Shown here: piece by piece, positions 1 to 8,520 of the stretch
Layout: every line of letters starts with the position of its first letter
Position numbering within the stretch: the first letter of the stretch is position 1
Source: an uncultured Lachnospiraceae bacterium
Lineage (GTDB): Bacteria; Bacillota; Clostridia; Lachnospirales; Lachnospiraceae
Assembly (NCBI GenBank): GCA_947648875.1
Contig: CANSPM010000021.1
Coordinates: 1-59,315 of the forward strand
DNA: 59,315 bases
Direction of reading: 5' to 3'
Translations under genes and position numbers: made by a program
The notes under the pieces: model-generated
Database searches by the model: none
What the model was told of the DNA's origin: nothing
What the model saw: the letters and a program-made list of their open reading frames with translations, nothing else

Positions 1-53
1 AGACTGTAAATCTGCTGCAAATTGCTTCGGTGGTTCGAATCCACCTCCATCCA
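1..53 (+). tRNA. tRNA-Tyr (GTA), 3' portion only
   Basis: The window starts in the anticodon arm: stem aga/tct encloses loop CTGTAAA, with anticodon GTA at 6-8. A long variable arm follows, then a T arm (GGTGG, TTCGAAT, CCACC at 29-45) and the acceptor 3' strand ending at the discriminator A (53). CCA is not encoded. The 5' half lies outside the window. Confidence 0.93.
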
Positions 54-140
54 CTGGCACATTGCCGGTAGGTATATTTCGAGGGCGGGTGTGCATAGAA
101 TATAAGGCGGCGTATATGTCTGCCCCTGTATTACGCGTCG

Positions 141-224
141 GCTGGTGTGGCGGAATAGGCAGACGCAAGGGACTTAAAATCCCTCGGTGGCAACACCGTG
201 CCGGTTCAAGTCCGGCCACCAGCA
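141..224 (+). tRNA. tRNA-Leu (TAA)
   Basis: This is a complete class II tRNA of 84 nt. Acceptor strands GCTGGTG and CACCAGC pair. The anticodon loop CTTAAAA between GGGA and TCCC gives anticodon TAA, and a long variable arm precedes the T arm (GCCGG, TTCAAGT, CCGGC). CCA is not encoded. It lies 87 nt after tRNA-Tyr and is probably co-transcribed with it. Confidence 0.96.
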
Positions 225-242
225 GTGAAAAATATTTACTAC

Positions 243-286
243 AAAACAGCGGATTTCCTGATAAAACCGGGGAATCCGCTGTTTTT
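243..286 (+). terminator. Rho-independent terminator of the tRNA operon
   Basis: A 16-nt inverted repeat, AAAACAGCGGATTTCC and GGAATCCGCTGTTTTT, with a 12-nt loop. It ends in a T run just after tRNA-Leu. Confidence 0.9.
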
Positions 287-396
287 GGCATACTTTTGGT
301 TCATGGATCTCCTTTGTCAGGAGTCCCACGCTCTGCCGCTCACCGTAAATTTGCTACCACATACAGAGATTTCGTAGATTTTTTGGAAATCCAATG

Positions 397-405
397 CTAT
401 AATCG
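397..405 (+). promoter_or_regulatory. Extended -10 promoter upstream of the LytTR remnant and xylanase
   Basis: TGcTATAAT is a consensus extended -10 element. No good -35 is visible 17 bp upstream. It would drive the short reading frame at 429 and the xylanase at 624. Confidence 0.6.
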
Positions 406-428
406 GGAGCAAATAAGGGGGTGACAAT

Positions 429-623
429 TTGAAAGTCAGAATCCATATAGACCATTCCGTGGAGGAGACGGAAGTTCCGCTCACGGTCCGTGAACAGAAC
501 GCGGCGGCCGCAAAACTTAGAGAAAAGATAGCAAAGAATAATGAGAAAGGCGGAATCATCTTTGTTATTCTTGTAATAGGACAGACATACAGTCGAATGG
601 GATGTGGGAAAGGGGTACAGTTT
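429..623 (+). pseudogene. N-terminal remnant of a LytTR-type regulator, in frame with the xylanase
   Basis: A TTG codon with a strong RBS (AAGGGGGTGA) opens a frame of about 65 codons. It begins MKVRIHIDHSVEETEV, which resembles the start of small LytTR-family DNA-binding regulators. The resemblance fades after about 35 residues and the frame runs without a stop into the xylanase, whose own RBS and signal peptide start at 624. I infer that a regulator was deleted down to its N-terminus. The frame may still be translated as a leader and affect xylanase expression. The family assignment rests on this short N-terminus only. Confidence 0.4.
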
Positions 624-2027
624 ATGGCTAAAAAGAGTGGGGGTAAGTTAGCAGGCCGGATTGCGTTGGGAGCGTTTCTGGCGCTGATGGCGACTGGCTG
701 CGGCGTCGGTCCTGCGGCGGACGGCGGCGAAACGAAGGTGACACAGGAAGTGTCCGCAGAACAGGAAAATCAGGAGCAGATACAGGAGAGCCCGGGGCAG
801 ATCGCCCCGGGGGAATCAGCGCCGGAAGCGGACGGACTAAAGGATGCGCCGGTCCAGGAGAGTCTGACGGAGGAGGAACTGTACTGGCAGCAGGTGCTGA
901 AGGATTTTGAGAACAGTGCATATGACCTGACGGCAGCTCTGACGGAACCTGCGCTCAAAGATCTCTGCGGCGATTATTTTACATTGGGTGTGGGTATCAA
1001 CGGCAGCACGTTGGAGAATCAGACACTGAACATGCCGGAGTATATGGCCATTGCCGGTAAACATTTTAACAGCTGTACCATGACAAACCTGATGAAAAGC
1101 AGTTATATCCTGGATCAGCAGGGGTGTCGGGACAGTGCCAAAGAGGGAGACGGCATGCCCGTTCTGTCTTTTGACTCCATTGACCCTACGCTGGAATGGT
1201 GTCGGTCTCAGGGGATGCGGATGCGGGGGCATACGCTGGTATGGCATGCGCAGGCGCCGGACTGGTTTTTCAGAGAGGGATATGACGACAACAGGGAGTA
1301 TGTAGACAGGGAGGTTATGCTTGGACGCATGGAGAGTTATATCGCGCAGCTGATGACCCATGTGCAGGACAACTACCCCGGCGTGGTGTATTGCTGGGAT
1401 GTGGTAAACGAGGCTGTGGACCCGGACAAGGGAGATAAGGACAGCTTTTTCCGCTGCCGCACAGAAAATGACGGCACACCCAATCCCTGGTACTTGACCA
1501 TAGGGGAGGACTATGTGGAGATGGCCTTTACATACGCCCGAAAATACGCAGCGGAGGACGTGAAACTTTTTTACAATGATTTCAACACTTACCAGCCGGA
1601 AAAACGGAACGCCATCTATGCGCTCTGTGAATCTCTGAAAGAGAAAGGCCTGATTGACGGGATCGGAATGCAGGGATACTGGGGAGTGGACTATCCTTCT
1701 ATCGGCACGTTGGAGAGCACTGTCCGCAAATTCGGGGAGTTGGGACTGGAAATTCATATCACCGAACTGTCTGTCTCCGTTGACGAGGAAAGCGAGGAAA
1801 ACTTCGAGAAACAGGGTAAGCGCTACGGCAGTATTTTTATGTCGCTGGCCAGGCTGGATACAGAGGGAGGCGGCAATGCCAACATTACAAATGTGACATT
1901 TTTTGGCCTGATAGACCATTACCGCCAGGGAGACACCACCAATTCCCGGCTTTTTGACGCAGACTATCAGCCGAAACCTGCTTTTTTCAAGGTAAGGAAT
2001 ATGATGAATACATTGTATAATAAGTAG
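624..2027 (+). CDS. GH10 endo-1,4-beta-xylanase, lipoprotein
   Basis: Predicted 467-aa cell-surface xylanase that cleaves beta-1,4-xylan. The start at 624 is chosen because GGAAAGGGG lies 9 nt upstream and the protein then begins with a lipoprotein signal peptide: basic residues, a hydrophobic stretch and the lipobox LMATGC. An acidic, Glu/Gln/Pro-rich linker of about 75 residues follows, then a GH10 barrel. Visible GH10 landmarks are HTLVWHAQAPDW, the acid/base Glu in WDVVNEAVD and the nucleophile Glu in HITELSVS. A GMQGYWG segment lies between them. No carbohydrate-binding module is seen. It stands alone, without xylan-utilisation neighbours, except for an esterase 53 kb away. The fused upstream frame at 429 is judged not to belong to it. 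Confidence 0.93.
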   Translation: MAKKSGGKLAGRIALGAFLALMATGCGVGPAADGGETKVTQEVSAEQENQEQIQESPGQIAPGESAPEADGLKDAPVQESLTEEELYWQQVLKDFENSAYDLTAALTEPALKDLCGDYFTLGVGINGSTLENQTLNMPEYMAIAGKHFNSCTMTNLMKSSYILDQQGCRDSAKEGDGMPVLSFDSIDPTLEWCRSQGMRMRGHTLVWHAQAPDWFFREGYDDNREYVDREVMLGRMESYIAQLMTHVQDNYPGVVYCWDVVNEAVDPDKGDKDSFFRCRTENDGTPNPWYLTIGEDYVEMAFTYARKYAAEDVKLFYNDFNTYQPEKRNAIYALCESLKEKGLIDGIGMQGYWGVDYPSIGTLESTVRKFGELGLEIHITELSVSVDEESEENFEKQGKRYGSIFMSLARLDTEGGGNANITNVTFFGLIDHYRQGDTTNSRLFDADYQPKPAFFKVRNMMNTLYNK

Positions 2028-2051
2028 TTCCGCAACAGACTGCCGATTCGG

Positions 2052-2071
2052 ATTCCCGGGGCCGGGGGAAT
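2052..2071 (+). terminator. GC-rich hairpin after the xylanase gene
   Basis: ATTCCCGG and CCGGGGGAAT form a short hairpin 25 nt after the stop codon. No T run follows, so it may be a weak terminator or an mRNA 3' stabiliser. Confidence 0.35.
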
Positions 2072-2094
2072 GCGCCGGGTAACCGGAACGGGGA

Positions 2095-2345
2095 TGCCGG
2101 CGGCAGCCTCCGTTTGATCTTGTCCTCCGGATTCACTTTGGCGCTTAGGACAATCACGGGAATCCCTTTCAGGCGGGGCGGCGGTTCCTCCCCGGACAGC
2201 CGGGGGCATCAGGTCCAGCGGGATCAGGCCTGGTCTGTGCCTCTAAAACAGATACAGGGCTTCTGTACCTGAACAGGCCCGCAGTACCGTACAGCTTTCC
2301 CGGGCCAGGTTATCGTTCACACGATTTTGTATCATTGCGAGAGCC
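2095..2345 (-). pseudogene. Decayed response-regulator receiver domain
   Basis: Read on the minus strand, this stretch encodes recognisable receiver-domain pieces. These are CTVLRACSGTEALYLF, then a TAG stop (2243-2245) where Glu is expected, then RHRPGLIPLDLMPP (phospho-acceptor region), a frameshift near 2170, and KGIPVIVLSAKVNPEDKI (the beta-4/alpha-4 region). The order and spacing match OmpR-type regulators, but the frame is broken by one nonsense change and one indel. No output domain or kinase survives. It is probably the fossil of a deleted two-component system. The rest of 2028-2440 holds nothing else I recognise. Confidence 0.7.
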
Positions 2346-2459
2346 GAAGCGCAAGAGGGAGTATTTGCCCTTGGATTGATACTGTGCCTACAGGAATGGG
2401 AAATATGCGACAAACGTGTCATGATAAAATACATCTACTAAATTGATTAAATTTATGTC

Positions 2460-2488
2460 TTGCACCCAGGGGGACTTTATGCTAAGAT
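2460..2488 (+). promoter_or_regulatory. Promoter of the leuA T-box transcript
   Basis: TTGCAC (2460-2465), a 17-bp spacer and TAAGAT (2483-2488), preceded by an extended TG. The predicted start near 2495 lies just before stem I of the T-box leader. Confidence 0.65.
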
Positions 2489-2494
2489 ATCTTC

Positions 2495-2780
2495 AACCGA
2501 ATAACACAAATGCAATGACGAGGAGTATTAGCTGCATGTGGGAAAACAGAGAACTGCCGGATGGTGCAAGGCAGTCAGAAGTAGACAGTGAACTGGCCTC
2601 AGAGCAGCCGACCGAAACCGGAATGCCGGAAAGTAGGCTCGGACGGAACACCCGCCGTATAAAGGGGGCGGACATGTATGTGTCGTCGAGGGCATGGCGA
2701 GAGTCATGAAGTAGAGTGGTACCGCGTTTGAAAAAGCGTCTCTATGGGATATCCGGGCGGATATTTTGTAGAGATTTTTT
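2495..2780 (+). promoter_or_regulatory. T-box leader riboswitch (leucine) with terminator
   Basis: This RNA senses uncharged tRNA and controls leuA. Stem I begins at GAGGAGTA (2520-2527) and closes with CCTC (2597-2600). Its distal loops include AGAGAAC and GGTGCAAGG. In the specifier loop, GAA is followed by CTG (2593-2595), a leucine codon, as expected for leuA. The T-box core AGAGTGGTACCGCG lies at 2713-2726. The competing terminator uses TCTCTA (2739-2744) and TAGAGA (2769-2774) followed by six T. The specifier choice is inferred by pairing; a C-ending codon would be more usual. Confidence 0.9.
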
Positions 2781-2807
2781 AAATTGTAAAAAAGAAAGGG
2801 CAAGAAC

Positions 2808-4802
2808 ATGAATGTAGCGGAAAAATACGGCAGATCTTATTTTATGCCCCCGGAGGTTAGCTATGACTGGGTGCGAAAGGACATTATTGAAAAGCCCCCG
2901 GTATGGTGCAGCGTGGACCTGCGGGACGGCAATCAGGCGCTGATTGAACCCATGAGCCTGGAGCAGAAGCTGGAATTTTTTCAGATGCTGGTGGATATTG
3001 GTTTCAAGGAGATTGAGGTGGGATTTCCCGCAGCTTCGGATACGGAATTTCTGTTTCTCCGGACGCTGATCGAGAGGCAGATGATTCCGGAGGACGTGAC
3101 CGTTCAAGTGCTGACCCAGGCCAGGGAGCATATTATCCGCAAGACCTTTGCGGCTCTGGAGGGCGTACCTCATGCCATCGTTCATCTGTACAACTCCACT
3201 TCCGTGGCCCAGCGGGAGCAGGTCTTCGGAAAGAGCAAAGAGGAAGTAAAGCAGCTGGCGGTGGACGGCGCCAAATTGCTGCTTCAAATTGCGGGGGAGA
3301 TGGAGGGAGACTTCCGATTTGAATACAGCCCGGAGAGTTTTCCAGGCACTGAGGTGGACTACGCGGTGGAGGTGTGTAATGCCGTGCTGGATGTATGGCA
3401 GCCTGTTCCAACGCACAAGGCCATTATCAATATCCCCACCACAGTGCAGATTGCCATGCCTCATGTGTTTGCCTGCCAGATTGAGTATATCCACAAGCAT
3501 CTGAAATACCGGGACGCGGTGGTACTCAGCGTACATCCCCACAATGACAGAGGATGCGGGATCAGCGACGCGGAGTTTGGCGTGCTGGCCGGAGCTGACC
3601 GGGTGGAGGGCACCCTTTTTGGAAACGGAGAGCGCACCGGTAATGTGGACGTGGTGACGCTGGCCATGAATATGATGTGTCATGGAGTGGCATCAGGGCT
3701 GGACTTTACCCATATCAATCCCATCCGGGAAAAATATGAGTCTCTTACAGGTATGCGTGTATACGAGCGCTCCCCCTACGCGGGAGACCTGGTTTTTACC
3801 GCTTTTTCCGGCTCTCATCAGGACGCCATCTCCAAGGGCATGAACTGGAGAAAGGAGGGTAAGAGCGGGGAGCGCTGGGAAGTGCCCTATCTGCCCATTG
3901 ACCCCCAGGACCTGGGACGGGAATATGAGTCCGATGTGATCCGCATCAACAGCCAGTCCGGCAAGGGGGGCATCGCCTTTATCCTGAAACAGAATTTTGG
4001 CATGGCCCTGCCTGCGCAGATGCGGGAGGAAGTGGGGTATCTGATGAAGGGCGTCTCCGACCAGCGGCACAAGGAACTGGCTCCAGCGGACATATATCGG
4101 ATTTTTGAGGACAATTACATCAAGCCCAGGGAGGTGTTTGACATCACGGAATGTCATTTCAGGCAGATGCCGGAGGGGATTGTGGCCAGCGTAACCATTT
4201 CGCAGGGCAGGGAAAAGAGAGTGATCGACGCCGACGGCAATGGCCGTCTGGACGCTGTCAGCAATGCGCTGAAGCTGTTTTTCGGCATCTCCTACGAACT
4301 CTCCGTGTATGAGGAACACGCAGTGTCCAGAGGTTCTTCCTCCAAGGCGGCTTCCTATGTGGGCGTGTTGCAAAACGGCAGTTTCCAGTGGGGGGTGGGA
4401 ATCGACGGCGATATCATCAAAAGTTCCGTCGCCGCTCTGGTGGTGGCTATAAACAAGCTGGCGCAGGCCTCCAATATGACCCAGGGACGTCAGGAGAGGC
4501 TCATGGAGATGATGAAATATATCCAGGATCACAGCCAGGATGTGACACTGGAAGAAATGTCCCAGGTTTTTCATCTGTCTAAGCCCTATGTATCCAAATA
4601 TATCCGGGAACACACGGGGACGACTTTTCAGGAGGCGGTGAAAGCAGCCCGGATGAAGCGGGCCCGCACGCTGCTCAAAGAGACCAACCGCACGGTGGAA
4701 TCCATCGCTGCGGAGGTGGGATATGAGACCGTGGAACATTTTAACAGGTTGTTTAAGAAAGCCTACGGAACTACTCCGGTGCAGTTCCGCAGAAATAAAT
4801 AG
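2808..4802 (+). CDS. leuA: 2-isopropylmalate synthase fused to a C-terminal AraC-type HTH domain
   Basis: Catalyses the first committed step of leucine synthesis, from 2-ketoisovalerate and acetyl-CoA. Residues about 1-330 form the HMGL-like TIM barrel, with [14 protein letters not shown] carrying the metal- and substrate-binding Asp/Arg and [10 protein letters not shown] supplying the metal-binding histidines. Residues about 430-555 form the LeuA allosteric leucine-binding domain. A normal long-type LeuA of about 550 residues would stop near TQGRQERL. Here one uninterrupted frame continues for about 105 residues as an AraC/XylS double helix-turn-helix: [20 protein letters not shown], then [20 protein letters not shown] and the terminal GTTPVQFR signature. 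It follows a leucine T-box and precedes a Sel1 gene. The enzyme call is certain. A DNA-binding role for leucine-sensing LeuA is inference. Confidence 0.95.
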   Translation: MNVAEKYGRSYFMPPEVSYDWVRKDIIEKPPVWCSVDLRDGNQALIEPMSLEQKLEFFQMLVDIGFKEIEVGFPAASDTEFLFLRTLIERQMIPEDVTVQVLTQAREHIIRKTFAALEGVPHAIVHLYNSTSVAQREQVFGKSKEEVKQLAVDGAKLLLQIAGEMEGDFRFEYSPESFPGTEVDYAVEVCNAVLDVWQPVPTHKAIINIPTTVQIAMPHVFACQIEYIHKHLKYRDAVVLSVHPHNDRGCGISDAEFGVLAGADRVEGTLFGNGERTGNVDVVTLAMNMMCHGVASGLDFTHINPIREKYESLTGMRVYERSPYAGDLVFTAFSGSHQDAISKGMNWRKEGKSGERWEVPYLPIDPQDLGREYESDVIRINSQSGKGGIAFILKQNFGMALPAQMREEVGYLMKGVSDQRHKELAPADIYRIFEDNYIKPREVFDITECHFRQMPEGIVASVTISQGREKRVIDADGNGRLDAVSNALKLFFGISYELSVYEEHAVSRGSSSKAASYVGVLQNGSFQWGVGIDGDIIKSSVAALVVAINKLAQASNMTQGRQERLMEMMKYIQDHSQDVTLEEMSQVFHLSKPYVSKYIREHTGTTFQEAVKAARMKRARTLLKETNRTVESIAAEVGYETVEHFNRLFKKAYGTTPVQFRRNK

Positions 4803-4815
4803 GGGTGGGGAGAAC

Positions 4816-6030
4816 ATGGGCGGAATATTTGACGAGAGAGTGGAGTATGCCATTCAAAATATCTGGGTGAACAGCAGGTCCGGCAATGGCCTGCAGGCCC
4901 TGGAGGGACTGCGGGAGGCGGCACAGGAGGGCAACGGGGACGCCTGCTATTTCCTGGCCAGGTGCTACAGCGGTCCCTGTTATGTGGACCCGGGATTTGG
5001 CTTTGAGAGCGATGATGACAAGGCGGAGGAGTGGTACAATAAATCTATTGAACTGGGCAGCGCGGTAGGCATGATGGGCGCCATGAGAGTGGGCGGTTTT
5101 AAGCCCCGCTGCGGATCTTTCGTACATGCGCCCTACACCGCCAAAAGGGAGATCTGGGACAAGGTGGTGGAGATGGCCCGGGGAGGACAGATTTTCTGCA
5201 AATATATGGTTGCCAACGCCTACTATTACGGGGACGCGGTGGAACTGGCCGGCCTTGCGATCAACGGGCCGCAGGATGTATGTTCTCTACAGCGCAAGGC
5301 CATACAGATCTATGAGGAGATTCTGGCGGCGGGCATGTCCATGGGCCTGGGCAATCTGATAGACATTCTGACCTCCGGGGACTACGGCATGCCTGTGGAC
5401 AGGGAACGTGCCCGGAGACTGGAGGAGCGGGGGGCGCAGCTGGGAGTTGGCGTCTATGAAGTGAAGGTGGGATTGCGGTATGTGGACACACAGCCCGCGA
5501 AGGCCATGAAATTGTTCACAAGCGCGGCGGAGCACGGCGATTCTGACGGCTACTATGAATTGGGCAGAATGTACAGCTACCGGAGCAAGAATGCGCGGAA
5601 TCTGATCAGGGCAAAAGAATATTTTGAGAGAGCGATCCAGATGGATTCTCAGGCCGTGGGCGCTTACAATCTCCTGGGAGAAATCTACTTTAAGGGCGGG
5701 GACGGACTGGAGGTGAATTACCCGGAGGCTGTAAGGTGTTTCTTAAAAGCCATTGATATCAATACATGGTGCGGCGATATGCTGGGTACTTGTTACCTGC
5801 ATGGACTTGGAGTGACTCAGGACTGCGCCAGAGCCAGGGAATTGCTGGAGAAGCGCCCCGACACTTATCTGTCCTGCCTGGGCCTGGGGGAGATTTACGC
5901 CTACGGTATGGGTGTGCCCGCCGACATAGGAAAGGGCATGGGCTACTGGAACAAATTTCCCCAGGAGCCAGAGGTGACGGAGCATAAAAAACATTTTAAA
6001 AAGACGCTCTTTGGCTGGAAGAAGAGATAG
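4816..6030 (+). CDS. Sel1-like (TPR) repeat protein
   Basis: Predicted 404-aa cytoplasmic scaffold protein, with no signal peptide or membrane segment. The start at 4816 follows GGGGTGGGGAG, 14 nt after the leuA stop, so translation is probably coupled. The chain is built of Sel1-like repeats, seen as ACYFLARCYSG, GYYELGRMYSY, AYNLLGEIYFKGG, GTCYLHGLGVTQD and LGLGEIYAYGMGVP, with alternating small and large residues. Such repeats mediate protein-protein contacts. The partner is unknown. Its link with leuA is positional only. Confidence 0.8.
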   Translation: MGGIFDERVEYAIQNIWVNSRSGNGLQALEGLREAAQEGNGDACYFLARCYSGPCYVDPGFGFESDDDKAEEWYNKSIELGSAVGMMGAMRVGGFKPRCGSFVHAPYTAKREIWDKVVEMARGGQIFCKYMVANAYYYGDAVELAGLAINGPQDVCSLQRKAIQIYEEILAAGMSMGLGNLIDILTSGDYGMPVDRERARRLEERGAQLGVGVYEVKVGLRYVDTQPAKAMKLFTSAAEHGDSDGYYELGRMYSYRSKNARNLIRAKEYFERAIQMDSQAVGAYNLLGEIYFKGGDGLEVNYPEAVRCFLKAIDINTWCGDMLGTCYLHGLGVTQDCARARELLEKRPDTYLSCLGLGEIYAYGMGVPADIGKGMGYWNKFPQEPEVTEHKKHFKKTLFGWKKR

Positions 6031-6035
6031 GACTG

Positions 6036-6074
6036 CGGGGAACCGATCTGACAGATCAGTTCCCCGTAAAATTT
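6036..6074 (+). terminator. Terminator of the leuA-sel1 operon
   Basis: CGGGGAACCGATCTG and its near-complement CAGATCAGTTCCCCG form a 15-bp stem at 6036-6066, followed by TAAAATTTT. It separates leuA-sel1 from the fab promoter. Confidence 0.75.
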
Positions 6075-6089
6075 TGGATAAAAAACCTA

Positions 6090-6118
6090 TTGACATTTCG
6101 GGCAGGCGGTAGTATTAT
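6090..6118 (+). promoter_or_regulatory. Main fab operon promoter
   Basis: TTGACA (6090-6095), exactly 17 bp, then TATTAT (6113-6118). It is close to the sigma-A consensus. Transcription would start near 6125, just ahead of the two operator palindromes. Confidence 0.9.
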
Positions 6119-6131
6119 CCTGTTAAAATTG

Positions 6132-6160
6132 TTTGACGTTCAAAATATTTGATACTCAAA
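6132..6160 (+). promoter_or_regulatory. Twin FabT-type operators, TTTGANNNTCAAA
   Basis: Two palindromes, TTTGACGTTCAAA (6132-6144) and TTTGATACTCAAA (6148-6160), lie 16 bp centre to centre, directly downstream of the fab -10. The pattern matches the operator bound by FabT, the MarR-family repressor of streptococcal and related fab operons. A FabT-like gene closes this cluster at 14279, so autogenous control of the pathway is likely. Confidence 0.8.
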
Positions 6161-6219
6161 CAAATAGAGTGACAGACCATTTTATGTAGTTTGCAAAACT
6201 ATGAAAAGGAGAAAAAATC

Positions 6220-6450
6220 ATGTTTGAGAAAGTAAAGGAAATCATTGAGGAAAAACTGAACGCGGACGGTATGGACATTACGGAGGCTACCAGCTTCAAG
6301 GATGATCTGAATGCGGATTCCCTGGATCTGTTTGAGATGGTTATGGCTCTGGAAGATGAATTTGAAATCGAGATTCCTTCCGAAGAACTGGAGCAGCTGC
6401 TCACGGTGGGAGATGTACTGGAGTATCTGAGAAATAAGGGCGTGGAATAA
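6220..6450 (+). CDS. acpP: Acyl carrier protein
   Basis: The 76-aa carrier of growing fatty acyl chains in type II fatty acid synthesis. The sequence is acidic and the right length. The phosphopantetheine attachment Ser sits in NADSLDLFEMVMALEDEF, the classic DSL motif at the start of helix 2. AAAGGAG lies about 10 nt before the ATG. It is the first gene of the fab operon, immediately after the promoter and operator pair, as in many Lachnospiraceae. Confidence 0.98.
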   Translation: MFEKVKEIIEEKLNADGMDITEATSFKDDLNADSLDLFEMVMALEDEFEIEIPSEELEQLLTVGDVLEYLRNKGVE

Positions 6451-6507
6451 TCGGGGTTGTAAATCCGGAAGGGTAGCTTCGGCAACGATATTCACGAAGA
6501 GGGAAAT

Positions 6508-7440
6508 ATGAAGACAAGAATAACTGACATGTTAGGAATCGAATATCCCATTATTCAGGGGGGGATGGCCTGGGTGGCGGAGCACCATCTGGCGGCGGCG
6601 GTGTCCGAGGCAGGCGGAATGGGCCTGATCGGCGCGGGAGGGGCTCCGGCCGAATTTGTACGGGAGCAGATCCGTAAAGCGAAGGAAATGACCCAAAAGC
6701 CCTTTGGCGTAAACCTGATGCTTATGAATCCCGAGGCAGATGCCATCGCGCAGGTAATTGTGGAAGAGGGCGTGAAGGTGGTGACCACCGGGGCAGGAAA
6801 CCCGGGAAAATACCTGGCTATGTGGAAGGCGGCAGGGGTAAAGATCATCCCGGTGATAGCCAGCGTAGCCATGGCAAAAATGATGGAGCGGGCCGGAGCC
6901 GACGCCGTGGTGGCGGAGGGATGCGAGTCCGGCGGTCATATTGGCTACTCCACCACCATGACATTGGTTCCCCAGGTGGCGGATGCAGTGAATATACCCG
7001 TAATCGCCGCGGGAGGCATTGCGGACGGCAGGGGGCTGGCTGCTGCCATTATGCTGGGCGCGGATGCGGTGCAGATGGGCACCCGCTTTATTGTGGCCCA
7101 AGAATCCATCGTACATGACAACTATAAAAAGAAAGTGCTTGCCGCCAAAGACATTGACTCTGAGGTGACTGGCATGAGTCACGGCCATCCTGTGAGACAG
7201 CTGCGCAATCAGATGACCCGCGAATATCTGAAACTGGAAAAGGGGGGCGCGCCCTTCGAGGAACTGGAACAGCTCACTCTGGGAGCTCTGCGCAAAGCCG
7301 TCGTGGAGGGCGATGTGGTGAATGGAACCTTGATGGCGGGCCAGATTGCGGGGCTGGTGCGTGCGGAACAGACCTGTCGGGAGATGATTCTGGAGATTAT
7401 GGGACAAGCGGAAGATTTGCTTGGAAGGGTTGTCAGATAA
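6508..7440 (+). CDS. fabK: Enoyl-ACP reductase II (FMN-dependent)
   Basis: 310-aa flavoprotein that reduces trans-2-enoyl-ACP, the last step of each elongation cycle. It belongs to the nitronate monooxygenase/FabK fold. MLGIEYPIIQGGMAWVA opens the barrel. VVAEGCESGGHIG and PVIAAGGIADGRGLAAA form the FMN-phosphate binding segments, and GADAVQMGTRFI follows. The C-terminal half contains the FabK-type GMSHGHPVRQLRNQM region. RBS GAAGAGGG is 4 nt upstream. No fabI or fabL is seen in the window, so this is probably the main enoyl reductase. FabK-only organisms are typically insensitive to triclosan. Confidence 0.96.
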   Translation: MKTRITDMLGIEYPIIQGGMAWVAEHHLAAAVSEAGGMGLIGAGGAPAEFVREQIRKAKEMTQKPFGVNLMLMNPEADAIAQVIVEEGVKVVTTGAGNPGKYLAMWKAAGVKIIPVIASVAMAKMMERAGADAVVAEGCESGGHIGYSTTMTLVPQVADAVNIPVIAAGGIADGRGLAAAIMLGADAVQMGTRFIVAQESIVHDNYKKKVLAAKDIDSEVTGMSHGHPVRQLRNQMTREYLKLEKGGAPFEELEQLTLGALRKAVVEGDVVNGTLMAGQIAGLVRAEQTCREMILEIMGQAEDLLGRVVR

Positions 7441-7496
7441 ACTGCGGAGAATCAAAATGCCTGCCGAGGCGGGCAGATAGGAGTTAATGCGGCAAA

Positions 7497-8411
7497 ATGA
7501 GTAAAACGGCTTTTATTTTTCCCGGACAGGGGGCCCAGTACTGTGGTATGGGCAAGGATTTTTATGATAAATACGAGGTGGCCAGAGAGGTGTATGGACT
7601 GGCGGAGAAGGCCACCGGTCTGGACGTGGCGGCGCTCTGTTTTGAGGAAAATGACCGCCTGGACATTACCGAGTACACACAGATCGCCATGCTGACTACC
7701 GAAGTGGCTATTTTGAGAGTTCTGGAAGAAAAGGGCCTCAAGGCGGACTGCTGCGCCGGACTCAGTCTGGGGGAGTATGGCGCGCTGGCGGCGTCCCGGG
7801 TTATGGAAACGGAGGATCTTTTCAGACTGATCCGCAGCCGGGGTATTTATATGCAGGAGGCTTATCCCACCGGAGGAGCCATGACGGCGGTGCTGGGGCT
7901 GGATGCGGATACCATCCGGCAGGTGTGCGACAACACGGAGGGCATCGTGTCCATCGCCAATGACAACTGTCCCGGACAGATCGTGATTACCGGGGAGGAA
8001 AACGCGGTGCAGGCAGCGGCGGCGAAATTGCAGGAGGCGGGTGCCAGGCGCTGTGTGCCTCTGAAAGTCAGCGGTCCCTTCCATTCCGCGCTGTTGGGAG
8101 GCGCGGGGGAGAAGCTGGCCGCGCAGTTGGCGGACGTGACAGTGCATGATCCGGTCATTCCCTATCTGAGCAATGTGGAGGCCGCATCCGTGACAGAGTG
8201 CTCCCGGGTAAAGGAGTTGCTGGCCAAGCAGGTATCCGGCACAGTCAGGTGGCGGGAAACCATGGAGCGCATGCTGGCGGAGGGAGTGGACACCTTCATA
8301 GAGATCGGCCCTGGCAAGACCCTCACCGGGTTTCTGCGCAAAATCAGCAAGGACGTAAGCGTATACAATGTGGATAAGGTGGAAGATTTGGAAAAGCTGG
8401 ATATCGTATGA
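7497..8411 (+). CDS. fabD: Malonyl-CoA:ACP transacylase
   Basis: 304-aa enzyme moving malonyl groups from CoA to ACP. TAFIFPGQGAQYCGMG is the conserved N-terminal oxyanion segment. The nucleophilic Ser lies in AGLSLGEYGALAA, where the usual GHSLGE is GLSLGE. VSGPFHSALL holds the catalytic His, and EIGPGKTLTGFLRK is the conserved C-terminal motif. It lies 56 nt after fabK with AGGAG upstream. The His-to-Leu change next to the nucleophile is seen in other Clostridia and is not expected to abolish function. Confidence 0.96.
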   Translation: MSKTAFIFPGQGAQYCGMGKDFYDKYEVAREVYGLAEKATGLDVAALCFEENDRLDITEYTQIAMLTTEVAILRVLEEKGLKADCCAGLSLGEYGALAASRVMETEDLFRLIRSRGIYMQEAYPTGGAMTAVLGLDADTIRQVCDNTEGIVSIANDNCPGQIVITGEENAVQAAAAKLQEAGARRCVPLKVSGPFHSALLGGAGEKLAAQLADVTVHDPVIPYLSNVEAASVTECSRVKELLAKQVSGTVRWRETMERMLAEGVDTFIEIGPGKTLTGFLRKISKDVSVYNVDKVEDLEKLDIV

Positions 8412-8471
8412 CTGATCGGAAGCGAACGCTTCATTTCCGACGGGGCGCGCTTTTGGTGCCATGTTCGGTTA

Positions 8472-8494
8472 CGGGAAGCCGTTCTTGCTTCCCG
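8472..8494 (+). other. Intercistronic hairpin fabD-fabG
   Basis: CGGGAAGC and GCTTCCCG form a perfect 8-bp stem with a 7-nt loop. No T run follows; it is followed by an A/T-rich stretch and the fabG RBS. Likely an RNA processing or stability element. The 109-nt gap holds no other gene. Confidence 0.5.
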
Positions 8495-8520
8495 CGATAT
8501 AATATATTGAGGAGAGACAG

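Noticed and set aside
62..424. 120-aa plus-strand frame across the tRNA region
   Set aside because: It runs through the tRNA-Leu gene and its terminator and has no RBS.
837..1919. 360-aa minus-strand frame opposite the xylanase
   Set aside because: Antisense shadow of a clearly coding GH10 gene; its composition (His/Gln/Leu-rich) is typical of a shadow.
2443..2709. 88-aa frame upstream of leuA
   Set aside because: It lies entirely inside the T-box leader and follows its conserved stems, not a protein pattern.
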